Notes: generated by a model not told the origin, from the sequence alone. Counted from the stretch's first letter, positions 9,428 to 20,574 are shown. The stretch is 64,000 bases of DNA from Anaeramoeba flamelloides (GCA_027625915.1 JANTQA010000036.1:6717001-6781000); one strand, 5' to 3'. Translations and numbers: made by a program.

Positions 9428-11785
9428 ATGAGTGAATTAGTTCGAACAAGTACGCCATTTAGATCGCACCGAAGATCGATAAACCAAAAAGAATACCACA
9501 AGGAAAGAAACGAGGTATTAATCTTTGCGAAGAAGATCTTTGATGACGATGAATTAACAATTGAGAAATTATTGAACTCACAGGGTGTGTACATCTGTAA
9601 ATATTTGAATTACGTTGCGCCACAGCCAGAGTATCAAATTTATTATACAAAGCATCGGGAAGTTCAAAGGCTCGAAAATGTCAACGAATTCCGAAACACG
9701 CTCTTAGAGTTTTACAAGTACGACATTCGAGACATTTTTGATAGCTCTGATATCCTCATCAACAAGGATCTTGCTATGAGATCTTTGATCAAAACTTTAA
9801 ATGAACTCAAAGTTATTTACGAAAAGGATGGTGTCAGGATCCAAAGACCACAACAATTGCGAAAGATCTGGCTAACTGCAGAAGACAGGATGATCTTTCC
9901 AGAAATTAATGGGAAAGCGGGGATTTACAAAAACCCACAATTCCCGAAGAGTGTGAAAGTTGAATACAAAAATAAGCGTATTTTTGGAAGCCAAATTCAA
10001 AACCACAAGAAAGATCAAAAAGAGAACGACAAAGAGAATGGTAAAGGCAAAGAGAAGGAAAAAGAGAAAGAGAACAGAAACAAAATCAAAGTCCAATTAA
10101 ACGTCGAGGAGATCCCAGAAAATGACAAAACTGATCGTGAAATGTTGCGGGACGAATTGAATGGGGATACAGAAAAACTGTTCGACTTGGAGAGACACAA
10201 TTATTTGTTTTCAGAGAATGCGAAGAAGGAAATTGGTGATCTGATCCAAAGCCATTTAAAAAAAAATCAAAACAGTGAAGAAAGCAATTACAAAATTAAT
10301 GGGTTAATTGATTTAAATGATGAAGACTCTGAAAAAAATTTAGCATTCCTTGAATCCTTTTTTTTATATAACACCCTTGATGAATGGAATTCAGTTGACC
10401 TTACACAATTGTCAAAGGAAGAACTTGAATTCTTTTTAAAAATAAAAAGCCAATACCACAAAGAATGGAAAAAAGCTATCCAATACTGTATTATCAAAAA
10501 ACAAAGATTCCTGATCTTAATAGAAGAGCAAAATGGGTTGGAAACCCTTAATGGGGAATTAGTATTTGGCAAAAAACAAATCTCGGTAGTTAAAACTAAG
10601 AACAGAAAGGAAAAGGAAAAGGAAAAGGAAAAGGAAAAGAAAAAGGAAAAGAAAAAGAAAAAAGTAAAAGGGAAGGATTTAAAAAAAAAAGGTAAAAAAG
10701 AAAATAAAGACGAAGATGAGGAAATTAATAACGACGAAAACACTGTCTCTGGGGGTAATACTAGTACTGCCCCTAACACCGGTTCCAGTTCCGATTCCGA
10801 TTCCGATTCCGATTCCGATTCTGATATTGGCCCCAATGATAGCTTTGATAATGACATAAAGAAAAAGATGAACAAAGAAGAGCAAAATAAAAAGGAAGAA
10901 ACGGTTTTTAATTGTGATTGGGGAGAAAATTTAACCATTTCCATCGATCCTACAAACGAAAACTTATTTGTACTTCAAAATAAAGAAAATAAAAATCAAG
11001 TCAAATTATATGCAAATGATACTAATTCAAAATTAGTCTTATTAAATATGCTGATGGTTTATAACGAATCAAAGGGCAAGGATAAAAGAATTGGAAACAA
11101 CTTTAGAATACCTGAAATGGATATTAATGAATTAGAAATATTGGTTCTGCCACCTTTTACTGATTCAAATAATAATCCACTCAAAATTCCACAAATACAA
11201 TCAGAGATCAGGAATAACACTGAAAAATATAAAGAACGAGAAAGCCGAGAATTGTTAATGGCACAACCACAAAATGAAAACAATGAAAAAAATAAAAGCA
11301 CAGAAAAAAATGAAAAAAAAAATAAAAATCGAAAAATTAAATATTTAATTTATGTAATTGTTCAAAAATTTTTACCTTTAGAACCTGGATTTTTGGAAAT
11401 TGAAGAATCTCAAATCCAATTAGGTAATTTGCAATCAAAGAGTGTAATTATGAAATTTGCAGATAATTTGAAATTGTCTCGCTCCAGAAAGAACCGCCAA
11501 TTTATTAAATTGCAAGTCTGGGAAGGCGAAGACCAAATCGAGCTATGCCGTTATATGTATATTTCAAATGCTCAAGAATCACAATTCATTTGTGAGTCAA
11601 TCAAAAGGGCACAATATGAATGGGGAAAGGGCCAAAGAGCCCTTCAAAGAGTTAAGAGGAGAGCACAAAAAACTAATCACAAAAAGAAATACAATCGACA
11701 AAAGCAAAGAATGCAAAATGATAGTGATAAATTACTAATGAGAAGATCGCAAGATGAAATTCTTGATAAAAGGACTTGTTGCTAA
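9428..11785 (+). CDS. calponin-homology domain protein with charged linkers and C-terminal PH-like segment
   Basis: Intronless 785-residue frame, ATG at 9428, TAA at 11783. Residues about 28-130 fit a calponin-homology (CH) domain: SQGVYICKYLNYVAP corresponds to the conserved D-G-hydrophobic-LCKLIN-LxP segment, LENVNEFRNTLLEFYKYDI to the M/L-E-NI-FL-A segment, and IFDSSDILINKDL to the LF-DL-E---- segment. CH domains bind actin or signalling partners. Residues about 195-220 and 390-435 are Lys/Glu repeats and about 456-468 is a Ser-Asp repeat. Residues about 498-555 and especially 636-735 (beta-strand-like stretches then a C-terminal helix ending near CESIKRAQYEWGKG) look PH-like; that is inference. 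The tail is basic and ends CC, a possible but unproven prenylation site. The role is likely cytoskeletal or signalling scaffold; the exact family is unknown. Confidence 0.8.
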   Translation: MSELVRTSTPFRSHRRSINQKEYHKERNEVLIFAKKIFDDDELTIEKLLNSQGVYICKYLNYVAPQPEYQIYYTKHREVQRLENVNEFRNTLLEFYKYDIRDIFDSSDILINKDLAMRSLIKTLNELKVIYEKDGVRIQRPQQLRKIWLTAEDRMIFPEINGKAGIYKNPQFPKSVKVEYKNKRIFGSQIQNHKKDQKENDKENGKGKEKEKEKENRNKIKVQLNVEEIPENDKTDREMLRDELNGDTEKLFDLERHNYLFSENAKKEIGDLIQSHLKKNQNSEESNYKINGLIDLNDEDSEKNLAFLESFFLYNTLDEWNSVDLTQLSKEELEFFLKIKSQYHKEWKKAIQYCIIKKQRFLILIEEQNGLETLNGELVFGKKQISVVKTKNRKEKEKEKEKEKKKEKKKKKVKGKDLKKKGKKENKDEDEEINNDENTVSGGNTSTAPNTGSSSDSDSDSDSDSDIGPNDSFDNDIKKKMNKEEQNKKEETVFNCDWGENLTISIDPTNENLFVLQNKENKNQVKLYANDTNSKLVLLNMLMVYNESKGKDKRIGNNFRIPEMDINELEILVLPPFTDSNNNPLKIPQIQSEIRNNTEKYKERESRELLMAQPQNENNEKNKSTEKNEKKNKNRKIKYLIYVIVQKFLPLEPGFLEIEESQIQLGNLQSKSVIMKFADNLKLSRSRKNRQFIKLQVWEGEDQIELCRYMYISNAQESQFICESIKRAQYEWGKGQRALQRVKRRAQKTNHKKKYNRQKQRMQNDSDKLLMRRSQDEILDKRTCC
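10601..10825. repeat. in-frame microsatellites inside the CH-domain gene
   Basis: An AAAGGA hexamer array (about 10605-10660) encodes a Lys-Glu tract. A TCCGAT hexamer array (about 10794-10820) encodes a Ser-Asp tract. Because the unit is six bases, length changes stay in frame. Confidence 0.85.
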
Positions 11786-12600
11786 AACAATTTTTTTTTT
11801 ATTTTTGATTTTGATTTTGATTTTGATTTTTGTTTTTATTTTTATTTTTTATTTCTATTTTTAATTTATTTTAATCTAAAGATAAAAAATATGCTTCATA
11901 TAGCTCCCTTAAGGGTATATAAATAAAAGTTTCATTTTTTTTTCTTATCATTTTGATTATTTTTGAAAATGCAAAAATTTTGCAATTTATACAAAAATAT
12001 AAGCTTGCTTTAATTCAGTGGTAGCCAACAAGAAATTTTAAAATTCAATTTTTTTTTACGAATCAATTCAACACCAGAGAATTAATTAGAAATAAGAAAA
12101 AGAATCATTTTCAGATTAGAATTTATATGCATAAAATAAATATCATAAAAAACTATAAAATTTCTAAAAAAAAAATGTCGTTAAACAAAATATGTGCATT
12201 CTCAATTGAAAGTCTAAACAAAGATTTCTCAATATAACTATGAAAACTTCCTTAAGAGAAAATAAGATATCTTTCTTCTTTAAAAAGTTTAATTTTTTTC
12301 CAAATAATTTAGAAATATGTTCAATTTTGAATAATTTCAATAATGAAGAAAAACGAGTCAAAACTTTTTTAAAAGTTTAAAATCCATTTCTGGAAATATC
12401 ATTTACAAAGAATTTGGGATTCTAGTAATACGATTTTAACTTCATTTTTCAATTCAAAGATTTTTCGTTTTTTTTTTTTTTTTTTTTAAATTTACTATTT
12501 TATTTAGTCGTGATATTTTTTTTTTAAATGGTAAATAGCTACTTGGTGATGGGGGGGGAGGGGGGGGTAATAAAACATTATAAAAATATTGTATAATTAA
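11786..12600. other. 3' flank of the CH-domain gene and A+T-rich spacer
   Basis: A TTTTGA hexamer-like array (about 11803-11830) follows the stop codon. AATAAA occurs at about 11927 and could serve as a poly(A) signal. A short G-rich tract lies at 12551-12567. Nothing else recognised. Confidence 0.4.
12551..12567 (+). repeat. G8-A-G8 tract
   Basis: Two runs of eight G separated by one A, in DNA where even three consecutive G are rare. It contains four G-triplets with loops of one or two bases, so a G-quadruplex is possible. It could also be a collapsed homopolymer in the assembly. Confidence 0.8.
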
Positions 12601-12604
12601 ACAA

Positions 12605-12921
12605 TTAGTTTATATTCTTGATTCAGGCGGGATAATTCCAGAAGGTGATATTTCTTGTTTGGTGATAAAAAAAATTAATCCGTATTTAAAATATTCATGT
12701 TCTCTAGTGTCTAATTTGTTGATTTATTCCCAATTTATTTGAACAATTTCACTGAACACCTTTATCAACTAATTTCCGGATTTAAAAATATAACTAAATC
12801 AAAATTTTTTAAGATTCTACTCTTGTTCACTGTTATTCTCTCCACTAACCAAGCAGCTAATCAATACTTGATTAAAATCTTTAATTTTCTAGGGTTGTCA
12901 AAAATTTTCATGTTTTGGTAA
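12605..12921 (+). pseudogene. two overlapping coding-like frames, probable gene remnant
   Basis: One frame reads LDSGGIIPEGDISCLVIKK, then INPYLKYSCSLVSNLLIYSQ, and stops at 12742. An overlapping frame continues NNFTEHLYQLISGFKNITK and KILLLFTVILSTNQAANQYL to a TAA at 12919. No ATG starts the first part and no GT..AG intron joins the two frames, so this is a decayed gene, an exon in a gene with an assembly indel, or chance. The second part has one likely membrane helix. Family not recognised. Confidence 0.3.
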
Positions 12922-13639
12922 TTAATAACTTGTTTCTTCTTTAATATCTATTTTTTTTTTTTTCATCCAAATTCCAATAATTTAGTATACAATAGTATCC
13001 ATTGGTTCAAATCAATTTTGAAAGTAAATACATTGATTCTTAAAATAAATTTTCTAATTAGGAATTGAATTTGTGAATAATTATTTTTTAATTTTCTCCA
13101 ATATCCAAAGAATTTTTTGGGTTTTTTTGAAATATAAAAAATTTTTACAAAATTAATTTTTTTTTTACGAAATATATGATTAAAATTGATCATTCATTTT
13201 TTCTATCTTCATTTTTAAGACAAAAACTCTTAGAAAATAATATCTTGTTTACATATTTTTTTTGTTGGTTTCTTTGGTCACTTAATATGTGGCTTTCTAT
13301 AAAAAATAAGTGAGGTTTTGTATTTTCCGACACTATTTTAAACAAGTCTTGTATAGAATTTTTTTTTTGATAGTGATGTTTTACAATAAAAAAATTGAAA
13401 CTTTTCAGATTCCACTAAATTTTGCAATTACACCATTCTCAAAATAAAATATTTAAGGAAGTAAGTACATTTTAGCATTTTGAAAATTTTTTAATTATAC
13501 GAAACTTACTGAAAATGTTTTTGAGTGTCACCAGATATTGAAACTTTTATAAACAAAATCCCATTCACTGCTCTATTTGTGAAAAGAAAGCGAAACCAAA
13601 GTAGTTTAGAGTTGAATCTTTCATTTTTCGATTTGTTGA
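12922..13639. other. A+T-rich intergenic DNA
   Basis: Nothing supportable on either strand. Confidence 0.4.
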
Positions 13640-14110
13640 ACTTTTTTTTTGATTCAATTTTTGAGTTATATTAAAATATGTTTTGGATGTAGAGATGTGT
13701 TTATAGGAACGAGTGAAATTAATCAAAGAGTAAACCAAAAAAATAGAACCCAAAAAGGTATGTATTTGAAACAAATATTTTCTTTTAGTAGACCAAACAC
13801 GAAAGATCACCTTTCCAAATAAATTTGTTGAAATCAAGAATGAAAAAAAAAAAAAATATCCTATTTTTGAAGATTTGTTGATTTTCTTTTTTTTTTTTTT
13901 TGAATGAATCCAAACAATTTTTTACCTTAAATTTCTCGTCCCATTACTATTTATTATTATTTTTCATACATTTTTTTTCAAATTTTATTTCAAAATTCAA
14001 TTTTCAAATATTTTTATCAGACCAAGTCAAAACAAAGAATACTATTTCAAAAATTAAAATAGAGGGGTTGAAGATTACAAATCGAAATACAGTTACAAAA
14101 GATTCAACCT
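13640..14110 (-). repeat. dispersed repeat family O, copy 1
   Basis: Reads on the minus strand like 24635-25030 on the plus strand. Both contain a frame with NLFGKVIF-VW--K-KYLFQ, preceded by a shared AATAATAAATAGTAATGGG block and a CAAC/CAACTCC..TTTTAGTTT block. Probably an old transposable element; no terminal repeat was found. Confidence 0.55.
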
Positions 14111-14871
14111 AAAATAATTGAAAAATTTAGAAAAAATTTCAATCAGATCCAGAATTATTTTGAGTTTCTCAAAATTTTTCGAAAATAAATAAATTTTAAA
14201 TCAAACAAATACCTCCTATAAATCTTCATTTTTGAAGAAGAATTCAAAAAAATATCCTATTTTCTAAACCAAAATTAGAATTAGATAAATTAAATGAAAA
14301 TATGATTTTTAAATCCATTTTGAAAATTCTTTCGAAATAAACAGTAATTTGTTTATCAAAAATTTTACAAAAATATTTTCTTGAAGAATTAAAAATAAAA
14401 TCAAATAAAGAATAAGTAATTGTGTGTAATGATACAGATAAGATCAAGAAATAAATGATTTTTATTTATTATTTTTTTTTGATCAATTTTTTCATTTTTT
14501 TGATTTTCATTTTTTAGTTGGTATGAAAATATTTTATACTTGGAAATATCCCACTATAATATATATTAAAATGTCAATGAATTTGACTAAAGAAATGATT
14601 TCAAAAATTCAGTTTCATATAAATGGAGGTACCCAAAATGTGAAAAATGTACTTACTCCCTTAATGACATTTTGATTGAAAAGATCCCATATCTTTGAAC
14701 AACCTAAATTATCTAATTTCTGTAAGGTTCTTAAAATTTAAAGTTTACAAAAAAGAGGAAAATCTATTTGTTTCCGAAATAAATGTCTCTCAATAAATTG
14801 GGTTTTGTAATAATACAAACTGAAATTAATCGCCTTGTAAATTCAAATCCCAATAAATACAAAGTAATGTA
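14111..14871. other. A+T-rich intergenic DNA
   Basis: No gene or repeat recognised. Confidence 0.4.
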
Positions 14872-15013
14872 CAACAAAAAATTTCATGACTTTTACCAAG
14901 CGATAAACTATCAAACACTTACCAACAATTGACAAATCTTACAGACACTTTCCAATACTTTGAAAGGGGAAAAACTTTGTAAAGCTTGATAAAAGTCCTT
15001 AGATTTTTGGAGA
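14872..15013. mobile_element. family H inverted-repeat element, copy 1
   Basis: About 140 bp with inverted ends: CATGACTTTTACCAAGC at the left and the inverse GCTTGATAAAAGTC at the right. The outer ends resemble CTACAAAAAAT of copy 2 at 59111-59249. It ends about 70 bp before the ATG of the next gene, so it may sit in that gene's promoter or leader. Confidence 0.6.
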
Positions 15014-15085
15014 GTGTTTGAAAACATTTTAATCATTTTTTTCACTTTTTTTTTCACAAAAAACAAAACAATAATTAGTCTCCTT

Positions 15086-15430
15086 ATGCCGCACCTTATT
15101 TTCATTGAAGTGCATTTTCAAAACTCAACAATAGGGAAATTTGCAATCCCAGCAGAAAAAAACATGGATGTCAACACACTTCACCAAAAAGTATTATCAT
15201 TGCTAAGCAACGAAAAAAGTGATTTCCCTTTAGATCCAAAGCAATCGGCAATCACAGATCGTTTCTTTTTTGAACTGTTTGGTGACTTACCTGTTAAAAA
15301 ATGTACAAGCCACCAAGATCTTTTATATATTATCACAAAAACCGAACTTGTGGAAAAGCAAAAAGTTCTTTTCAATTCAATCAAAAACAACACCCAACTA
15401 AATATTACAAACCCCATCAAAGAAAATTAG
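15086..15430 (+). CDS. hypothetical 114-residue protein
   Basis: ATG at 15086 (MPHLIFIEVHFQNSTIG), TAG at 15428. The frame is open further upstream but without another ATG. Codon use and composition are clearly coding: DPKQSAITDRFFFELFGDLP and DLLYIITKTELVEKQKVLF. The pattern of two N-terminal strands, a helix (MDVNTLHQKVLSLL) and a later strand is compatible with a ubiquitin-like beta-grasp fold, but this is a guess from pattern only. No signal peptide or membrane segment. No intron needed. Family unknown. Confidence 0.6.
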   Translation: MPHLIFIEVHFQNSTIGKFAIPAEKNMDVNTLHQKVLSLLSNEKSDFPLDPKQSAITDRFFFELFGDLPVKKCTSHQDLLYIITKTELVEKQKVLFNSIKNNTQLNITNPIKEN

Positions 15431-17392
15431 TTTTGGGAAAGCAATAATTAAAATATATTTTGTTCATAATTTCGTTCTATTGGATTTATTGTTTGTTTAA
15501 AAAAATAACTTTTACTTTGGACAGAAACCTAAAATTTTTTCAAGTTTGAGTCAGCAAAAATTCCACACGATCAAAAAAGATAATTAATCGCAAAGAATAT
15601 TTAGTTCAACAAAGAATTCTTCAGACAATTTAACATGCGTCCATTTGAAAAACGTCGTGACGAAAAGTTTCCAAAATGGGTTTAATTTAAATCCAAGCAA
15701 TTACTCTTGTTAGATAAGATTTAAATCTACAAAGAATGGTATGGGAACAATAGCAAAGTATTATCCAAAGCATATAATGGTATTTGAAAAAAAGAAAGGG
15801 AGTAAAAAATACTGATATTTACATAATAAACTGGTAAAAATTTTCAGTTTATTTTCATTTCCTTCTTTCAAATAGAGAGATCACAAACCCCAACCTACTT
15901 CTTCAAAAACTTTATAAAAGAAAATGAAAATGAAGTGAAAATTTTATCCTATTTAAAATTCAAATACAAGTAATAAAAAAAAAAAAAACAATAGTGCCCT
16001 TTATAAAAGAGACAAAATGTGAAATACAGAGTGTTCTTCTCTTGAATTGATGGGAAACAATCACTGATTTAAGATAAGAAAAATAGTTACTCTTATTTGA
16101 ATCTGGAATCGTAAGCAATTTCATTACATTTCATTTTCTCTTTCCTAAGCCAATACTGGGATTGTGTTTTATTCTGATAAATTCCATCATTTTGACGATT
16201 TTTTATGCACCATTTACTGGTATACATGTACAAAAATTGATGTCTTAAGGACTTATTCTCCGCCCTGGAGAGTGTTTAATTCTTGTGTTATTTTACACTT
16301 CGAAAAAAGAATTTTTATTCCCAAGGAAATTAAGATAAAAAAAGTACTAATTTCAAAGTTAAAGTTAACACAAACATAGAAAAAAATTGTTAATTAAAAT
16401 AGATTTTTGAAGGAAAATTTTTAATAAAAAAAAAGACTCAAAGGGGTTTTCAAGAACAAGCTCTAAATGTAAAACATTCCAAACTTATAAAAGTAACAGT
16501 AAAAAATATTTAGAACAAACATCAAAAAATTGTTTTGTGTTTATCGGTTTGGAATGGAAATTATGAAATGTTAAAGTAAATATTGGAAGGATCTTAAAAG
16601 AAGGGTAAAACTGTGAAAATTGTTGGAATTTTAAAAATTTCACATTTTTCAAAGTGAAATTCTCAGTAGGTAAATTTAACAGAGATTTTAAAATTCTAAC
16701 AAGGGTGTTTTTATCAACAATTCCAAAGTTTTCACCTGAAAAGGAATTCCTTAATATTTTAAGTTGTTTTACTAAATTTATCATATTTCCAAAAAATAAA
16801 AATATTAGAAAATCAATTTTTGCACATGTGTTTTTAATTTTTTAAATTGGAGAAATTTTTAGTTGGTTTTCATTTTTCATTTCTCAAAAATTCCTCTTTG
16901 TGGATTTCTAAATATATCAGAAATTATCCAAACATTTGGCTTAAAAATTATCAAGCAAATAAATAAAATTCGGGCAATTTTCAATTCATTTCTTGAAATT
17001 TAACAGTGAAAAAAGAAAAGTTGGAATGAAGTTGTAATTGTTTCCCATTTATTATTCAAAAACCGGCCTATAATTAAATTTAATTTTTTTAAAAATAGTC
17101 AAATTATTATTAATATAAGTAAGGTTGGTTAATTAATCTTATTTTTCCTAATTACCCAACTTTTAGGTGGAAATTTAAACAGTCCTCATATTAAATCTTA
17201 TAGCGATAGTAAACATATTATTTCTGGTTATCAAATAAATCAAACAATAAAATTGTCAATTTACTTAAATCAACCCTTATGCTAAAAGATCAAATAAATT
17301 AACTCTATCTGTCACATTCAGAAAGAATATTATATTTAAAAAAAAAAAGCTTGATTTTACTTTATTTTTTTAAATAGTGACATTTACTAATC
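15431..17392. other. intergenic DNA with one foldback repeat
   Basis: Contains the family J foldback at 15834-15950. Near 16150-16380 two overlapping plus-strand frames look weakly coding (for example PILGLCFILINSIILTIFYA) but have no convincing start or splice sites. The rest is A+T-rich. Confidence 0.4.
15834..15950. repeat. family J foldback repeat, copy 1
   Basis: Short palindromic unit. AAAATTTTCAG..ATTTTCATTTCC on one side is matched by GAAAATGAAAATGAAGTGAA on the other, with CAAATAGAGA and CCCAACCTACTTC(TT)C between. Related units lie at 23501-23625, 29655-29770 and 62853-62980. Confidence 0.5.
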
Positions 17393-17949
17393 TAAACCCC
17401 GTTGAAAAACTTTTTAAAAACATTAAAATTAAATTTTTGAAAAAAAAAAAAATCTTATTTAATCAATTATAGGTGAAATACTAAATTAGAAACATCCACT
17501 GATCATAATGTTATTAATTGTGAAAAAAAAAAAACAATAATCGCTAAACAAAAAAATAAATAATTATTAATATGAAAGAAATTATTGATGTTTTGAACTT
17601 TTTAGAGAGGGTAAAAGAAGAATAAAATAAATTGGTCAATTTGTATAAATTCTATTTAGTAGAAATTATCGACCAAATGGATAGAACTCATGAACTAATT
17701 ATATTTTAATTCTTCTATTTTTTAAGGGCCGAAACTTTGGGTATAGTACTAATCGTTCAAAAAAAAATTGATCCATCGAAACAAGTTACGTAATTCAAAA
17801 AATGAAATGAAAACAAAAAAAACGAAAAAATGAAAAAATGATTTTGATATTTGACAACAATCAAAATTGATTATAACTCGAATAGGATTGTATTACGGTG
17901 ATTCTTTGAACTGTTTTAGTTCTGTTTAAAATTTTGAATGTTGATTTAT
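17393..17949 (-). mobile_element. family C non-autonomous element, decayed copy
   Basis: Same layout as 52329-52878: a TAAAC start, TTAATCAATT, TAATAT, a GAGAGGGTAAA block, CGACCAAATGG, AAGTTACGTAATTCAAAAA, GAAAAAATGATTTTG, and a diverged terminal ...TTTAAAATTTTGAATGTTGAT. More degraded than the other copies. Confidence 0.55.
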
Positions 17950-18139
17950 ATTTTTTTTGGGAAAATTTTTTAACTTTAAAATATTATCAGTGAAAATAAT
18001 CAGTAAAGAATACATTTTTTAATCCAATAAATATTTAAAAATTATACATTTTCGTAAGGAGATGCTGATTTTTAAATTGGAAATATTAACACATGTGTTG
18101 TTATTTAATTCGTATTTTAAAACGGGGTTTGTTATCTAA

Positions 18140-18557
18140 CCGTTGTGGAAAAAAAGTGAAACTGGAAAAAAAGTGAAACAAGGTTTTTAATTGGGAACAT
18201 TACTGAAAATGAAAAGTAAAATCAATAAAAAGAAGAAACCAATTAACTTCAAATAATAACCCATAATATTATTTTCAATCAAACTAATGAAAAATATTTT
18301 AAATCTACTTGATTTATCCAAATTGTTGGTGTTGTTTTGAAGATCTCAAAAATAGTCAATTTTTTGAACAAATTTTTAATAATCGATCAATCAAAGAAAA
18401 GCCAATACCAAAAGATAGTATTACAAAAAACTGTTATTGTGGCGAAGACTTCATTGTGTCTTTATTTATTCATTCATTCTTTTTTTCATTGATCTTACTT
18501 TGAATTTTCAGTAATGTTCCCAATTAAAAACCGTGTTTCACTTTTTTTCCACAATGG
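18140..18557 (+). mobile_element. family D Harbinger-like MITE, copy 1
   Basis: 418-bp element flanked by the 3-bp duplication TAA (18137-18139 and 18558-18560). The terminal inverted repeats are about 90 bp: CCGTTGTGGAAAAAAAGTG at the left and CACTTTTTTTCCACAATGG at the right, with AATTGGGAACATTACTG and its inverse further in. A TAA/TTA duplication with long inverted repeats is the pattern of PIF/Harbinger (Tourist-like) MITEs. No coding capacity. Copies at 29873-30273 and 31308-32262. Confidence 0.75.
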
Positions 18558-18679
18558 TAAAGCATCAAAAAAAAATTTGCAAAATTACTAAGTAAATTAA
18601 AACGAAAATGAAAATTTTATGGCTGTAAGTATAATATGCGAAAATTTGAAAATTTTTATTAATAATATTAAAAAAAATT

Positions 18680-19213
18680 GTGGGTGGGTTGAATTGGTAT
18701 CTCAGGGACCTGTAGCATTTCAATACGTTGCTACAAGGTGTTTTTAAAATGTTAGGGAATGCCATAGTAATGACAATTTTTAATTGTGTAACATTTGTGA
18801 AAATGCCATTAGTCCTAAATTGTCAAAATTATGAAATTTTGTAAAAATCCAGAAAATCACAAGTAATACTTATCAATACCATACCTTACCTTACCCAATA
18901 CAAATCAGTGGTTTTTTTCTGTATCAAAAACCAAAATACATTGATTCGGCCGTGCATACCTTACCTACCCTAAACATATAATATATAAATATACCATCTA
19001 AAAAATGTCATTGTTATAACAATTTAGGGCTAATAACATTTTAACAAATGTTATGCAATTAAAAATTGTCATAACAATGACATTTACTAATGTTACACAA
19101 TTAAAAATTGTCATTACAATGACTTTTCCTAACATTTTAAAAACATCCTGTAGCAAAACACAGGAACACTACAAGTCTCCAAGATACCAATTCAATTCAC
19201 CTACAATCTTTTG
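18680..19213. mobile_element. family L long inverted-repeat element
   Basis: The left arm (GTTGAATTGGTATCTCAGGG ... TTTTTAAAATGTTAGG ... TGACAATTTTTAATTG) is repeated inverted in the right arm (about 19005-19208), where the AAATTGTCATTACAATGAC-type unit is also tandemly duplicated. The block is bracketed by a perfect 19-bp direct repeat (18661-18679 and 19214-19232), which may be a duplication from insertion or chance in A+T-rich DNA. Half of this sequence recurs inside the Mutator-like element at 28278-29050. Confidence 0.55.
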
Positions 19214-19232
19214 AATAATATTAAAAAAAATT

Positions 19233-20574
19233 TTGCAAATTTTTGCATTTTGCAATTTTTTACAAGTTATGTCAACTCCCAAATTTTATAGGCTGGGTAA
19301 ATTTATTTGAATTTATTTTATCAAATTTAATGATAATATTACTGTTTAAATCTTCAAAATTGATAAATACACTTATATATAAATATATTATCAATTAACT
19401 CAATATAATTCTTCTAAATACGTTTGTTTGTAATATATATTACATTAAAAAACCAACATTTCTGATCTCAGTTTTAGTTAATATTTTTTGAGGGTATAAA
19501 AATTATTCATTATTATTTTCTTTTTGATCTTTGAGAATCTTTTTCCAAAGGTTTTTTTCAACTTGATAAAATTTACTAAGGGGGGGTATAAACCTGAAAC
19601 CTAAAGAAAATATGTTTTTTTTTTTCTTGTTGTTTCAATACAGCGTATAATCAACTAGTAACTGGTATATCTAACAACAAATCAATTTCGAAGATAAACT
19701 CCTTGAATCTTTTAAATCATGAATTAAAATTTATTTAAAATTATAAATAATTTTTTGCAATTTTATTTTTTTTTTTTTTTTGATAATTAACATTTGTTCA
19801 AATAATATCTCTATTTTTTTAAGAAAAAATTTCTGATTGGTCTCTCATATTGAGATTTTCCTTTTTTAAAAATAGAACTTTAATATACCAATATTATATT
19901 TTCTTTTTGGTTATTATCTCTTTCGTTGTTTATTTAATGTATAGGTATTTTTAGAAAAAAAAAGAAACTGTGTTTTAATGTTCAAATATGGGTTTTATCA
20001 AGTCTTGGTATATATTTTTCAGCAATGGTATTTTGGAAATTCAAGTAGTAGTTACTGGCTCGGTTAGTAGGAATATTCATCTTTATTTTATTTTTGTTAT
20101 TTACAAATCGAACTCCTTAAAAATAAAATGTTATTTGAATTACGGTTTGAGGGCTTTTTTTACGCCCTATAAGATCACACATAACGTACAGAATAATCAA
20201 AATAAGGCATAAAAAAAACAAAAACGTACAAAAAAAGATTTTACATAATAACACACAATCATTTTTTTTTTAAACTTTATCAAAAATATAAAAAAAAAAT
20301 AATGTGCCTTAGATTGCGCTTTTAAAAAATGAGTATTTTTTTTTTATGAGATTGCTTGAATTAAAACTTTTTTAAAGTTTTCTGTTTTAAAACTGATATT
20401 TGAAATTTCAAGGAGTGGGATTTCATTTGATTTCCTTTTTTATTCAATTCTCTTGCCACATTCAAAGGCTGAGCCCTCACTTTATTAAAAAAGAAAACTT
20501 ACAAAAAGATTTAATTCTGAAAAAGTTTTCAATTTTTTTAAAATAGGAAACTTGATAAAATTTATATAAAAATT
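19233..20574. other. A+T-rich intergenic DNA with one weak ORF
   Basis: A 74-codon ATG-started frame at 19988-20212 (MGFIKSWYIFFSNG...) has some protein-like stretches (LEIQVVVTGSVSRNIHLYF) but no recognisable motif. I do not call it a gene. The rest is unremarkable. Confidence 0.35.

Noticed and set aside
9459-9650. 63-codon antisense frame at the start of the CH-domain gene
   Set aside because: Shadow of the real coding strand.
10288-10944. 218-residue minus-strand frame rich in Ser-Glu and Phe
   Set aside because: It is the antisense shadow of the Ser-Asp and Lys-Glu repeats of the CH-domain gene.
11768-11785. C-terminal -CC of the CH-domain protein as a Rab-type prenylation signal
   Set aside because: Double-Cys prenylation is known for Rab GTPases with their escort protein; nothing in this protein resembles a Rab, so the call is unsupported.
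16485-16784. 99-codon minus-strand frame (MINLVKQLKILRNSFSGENF...)
   Set aside because: Some protein-like stretches but no motif, no splice support and high Phe/Leu/Lys bias; not distinguishable from chance.
18309-18503. 64-codon ORF
   Set aside because: Lies entirely inside the family D MITE; the corresponding part of the other copy is not conserved as protein.
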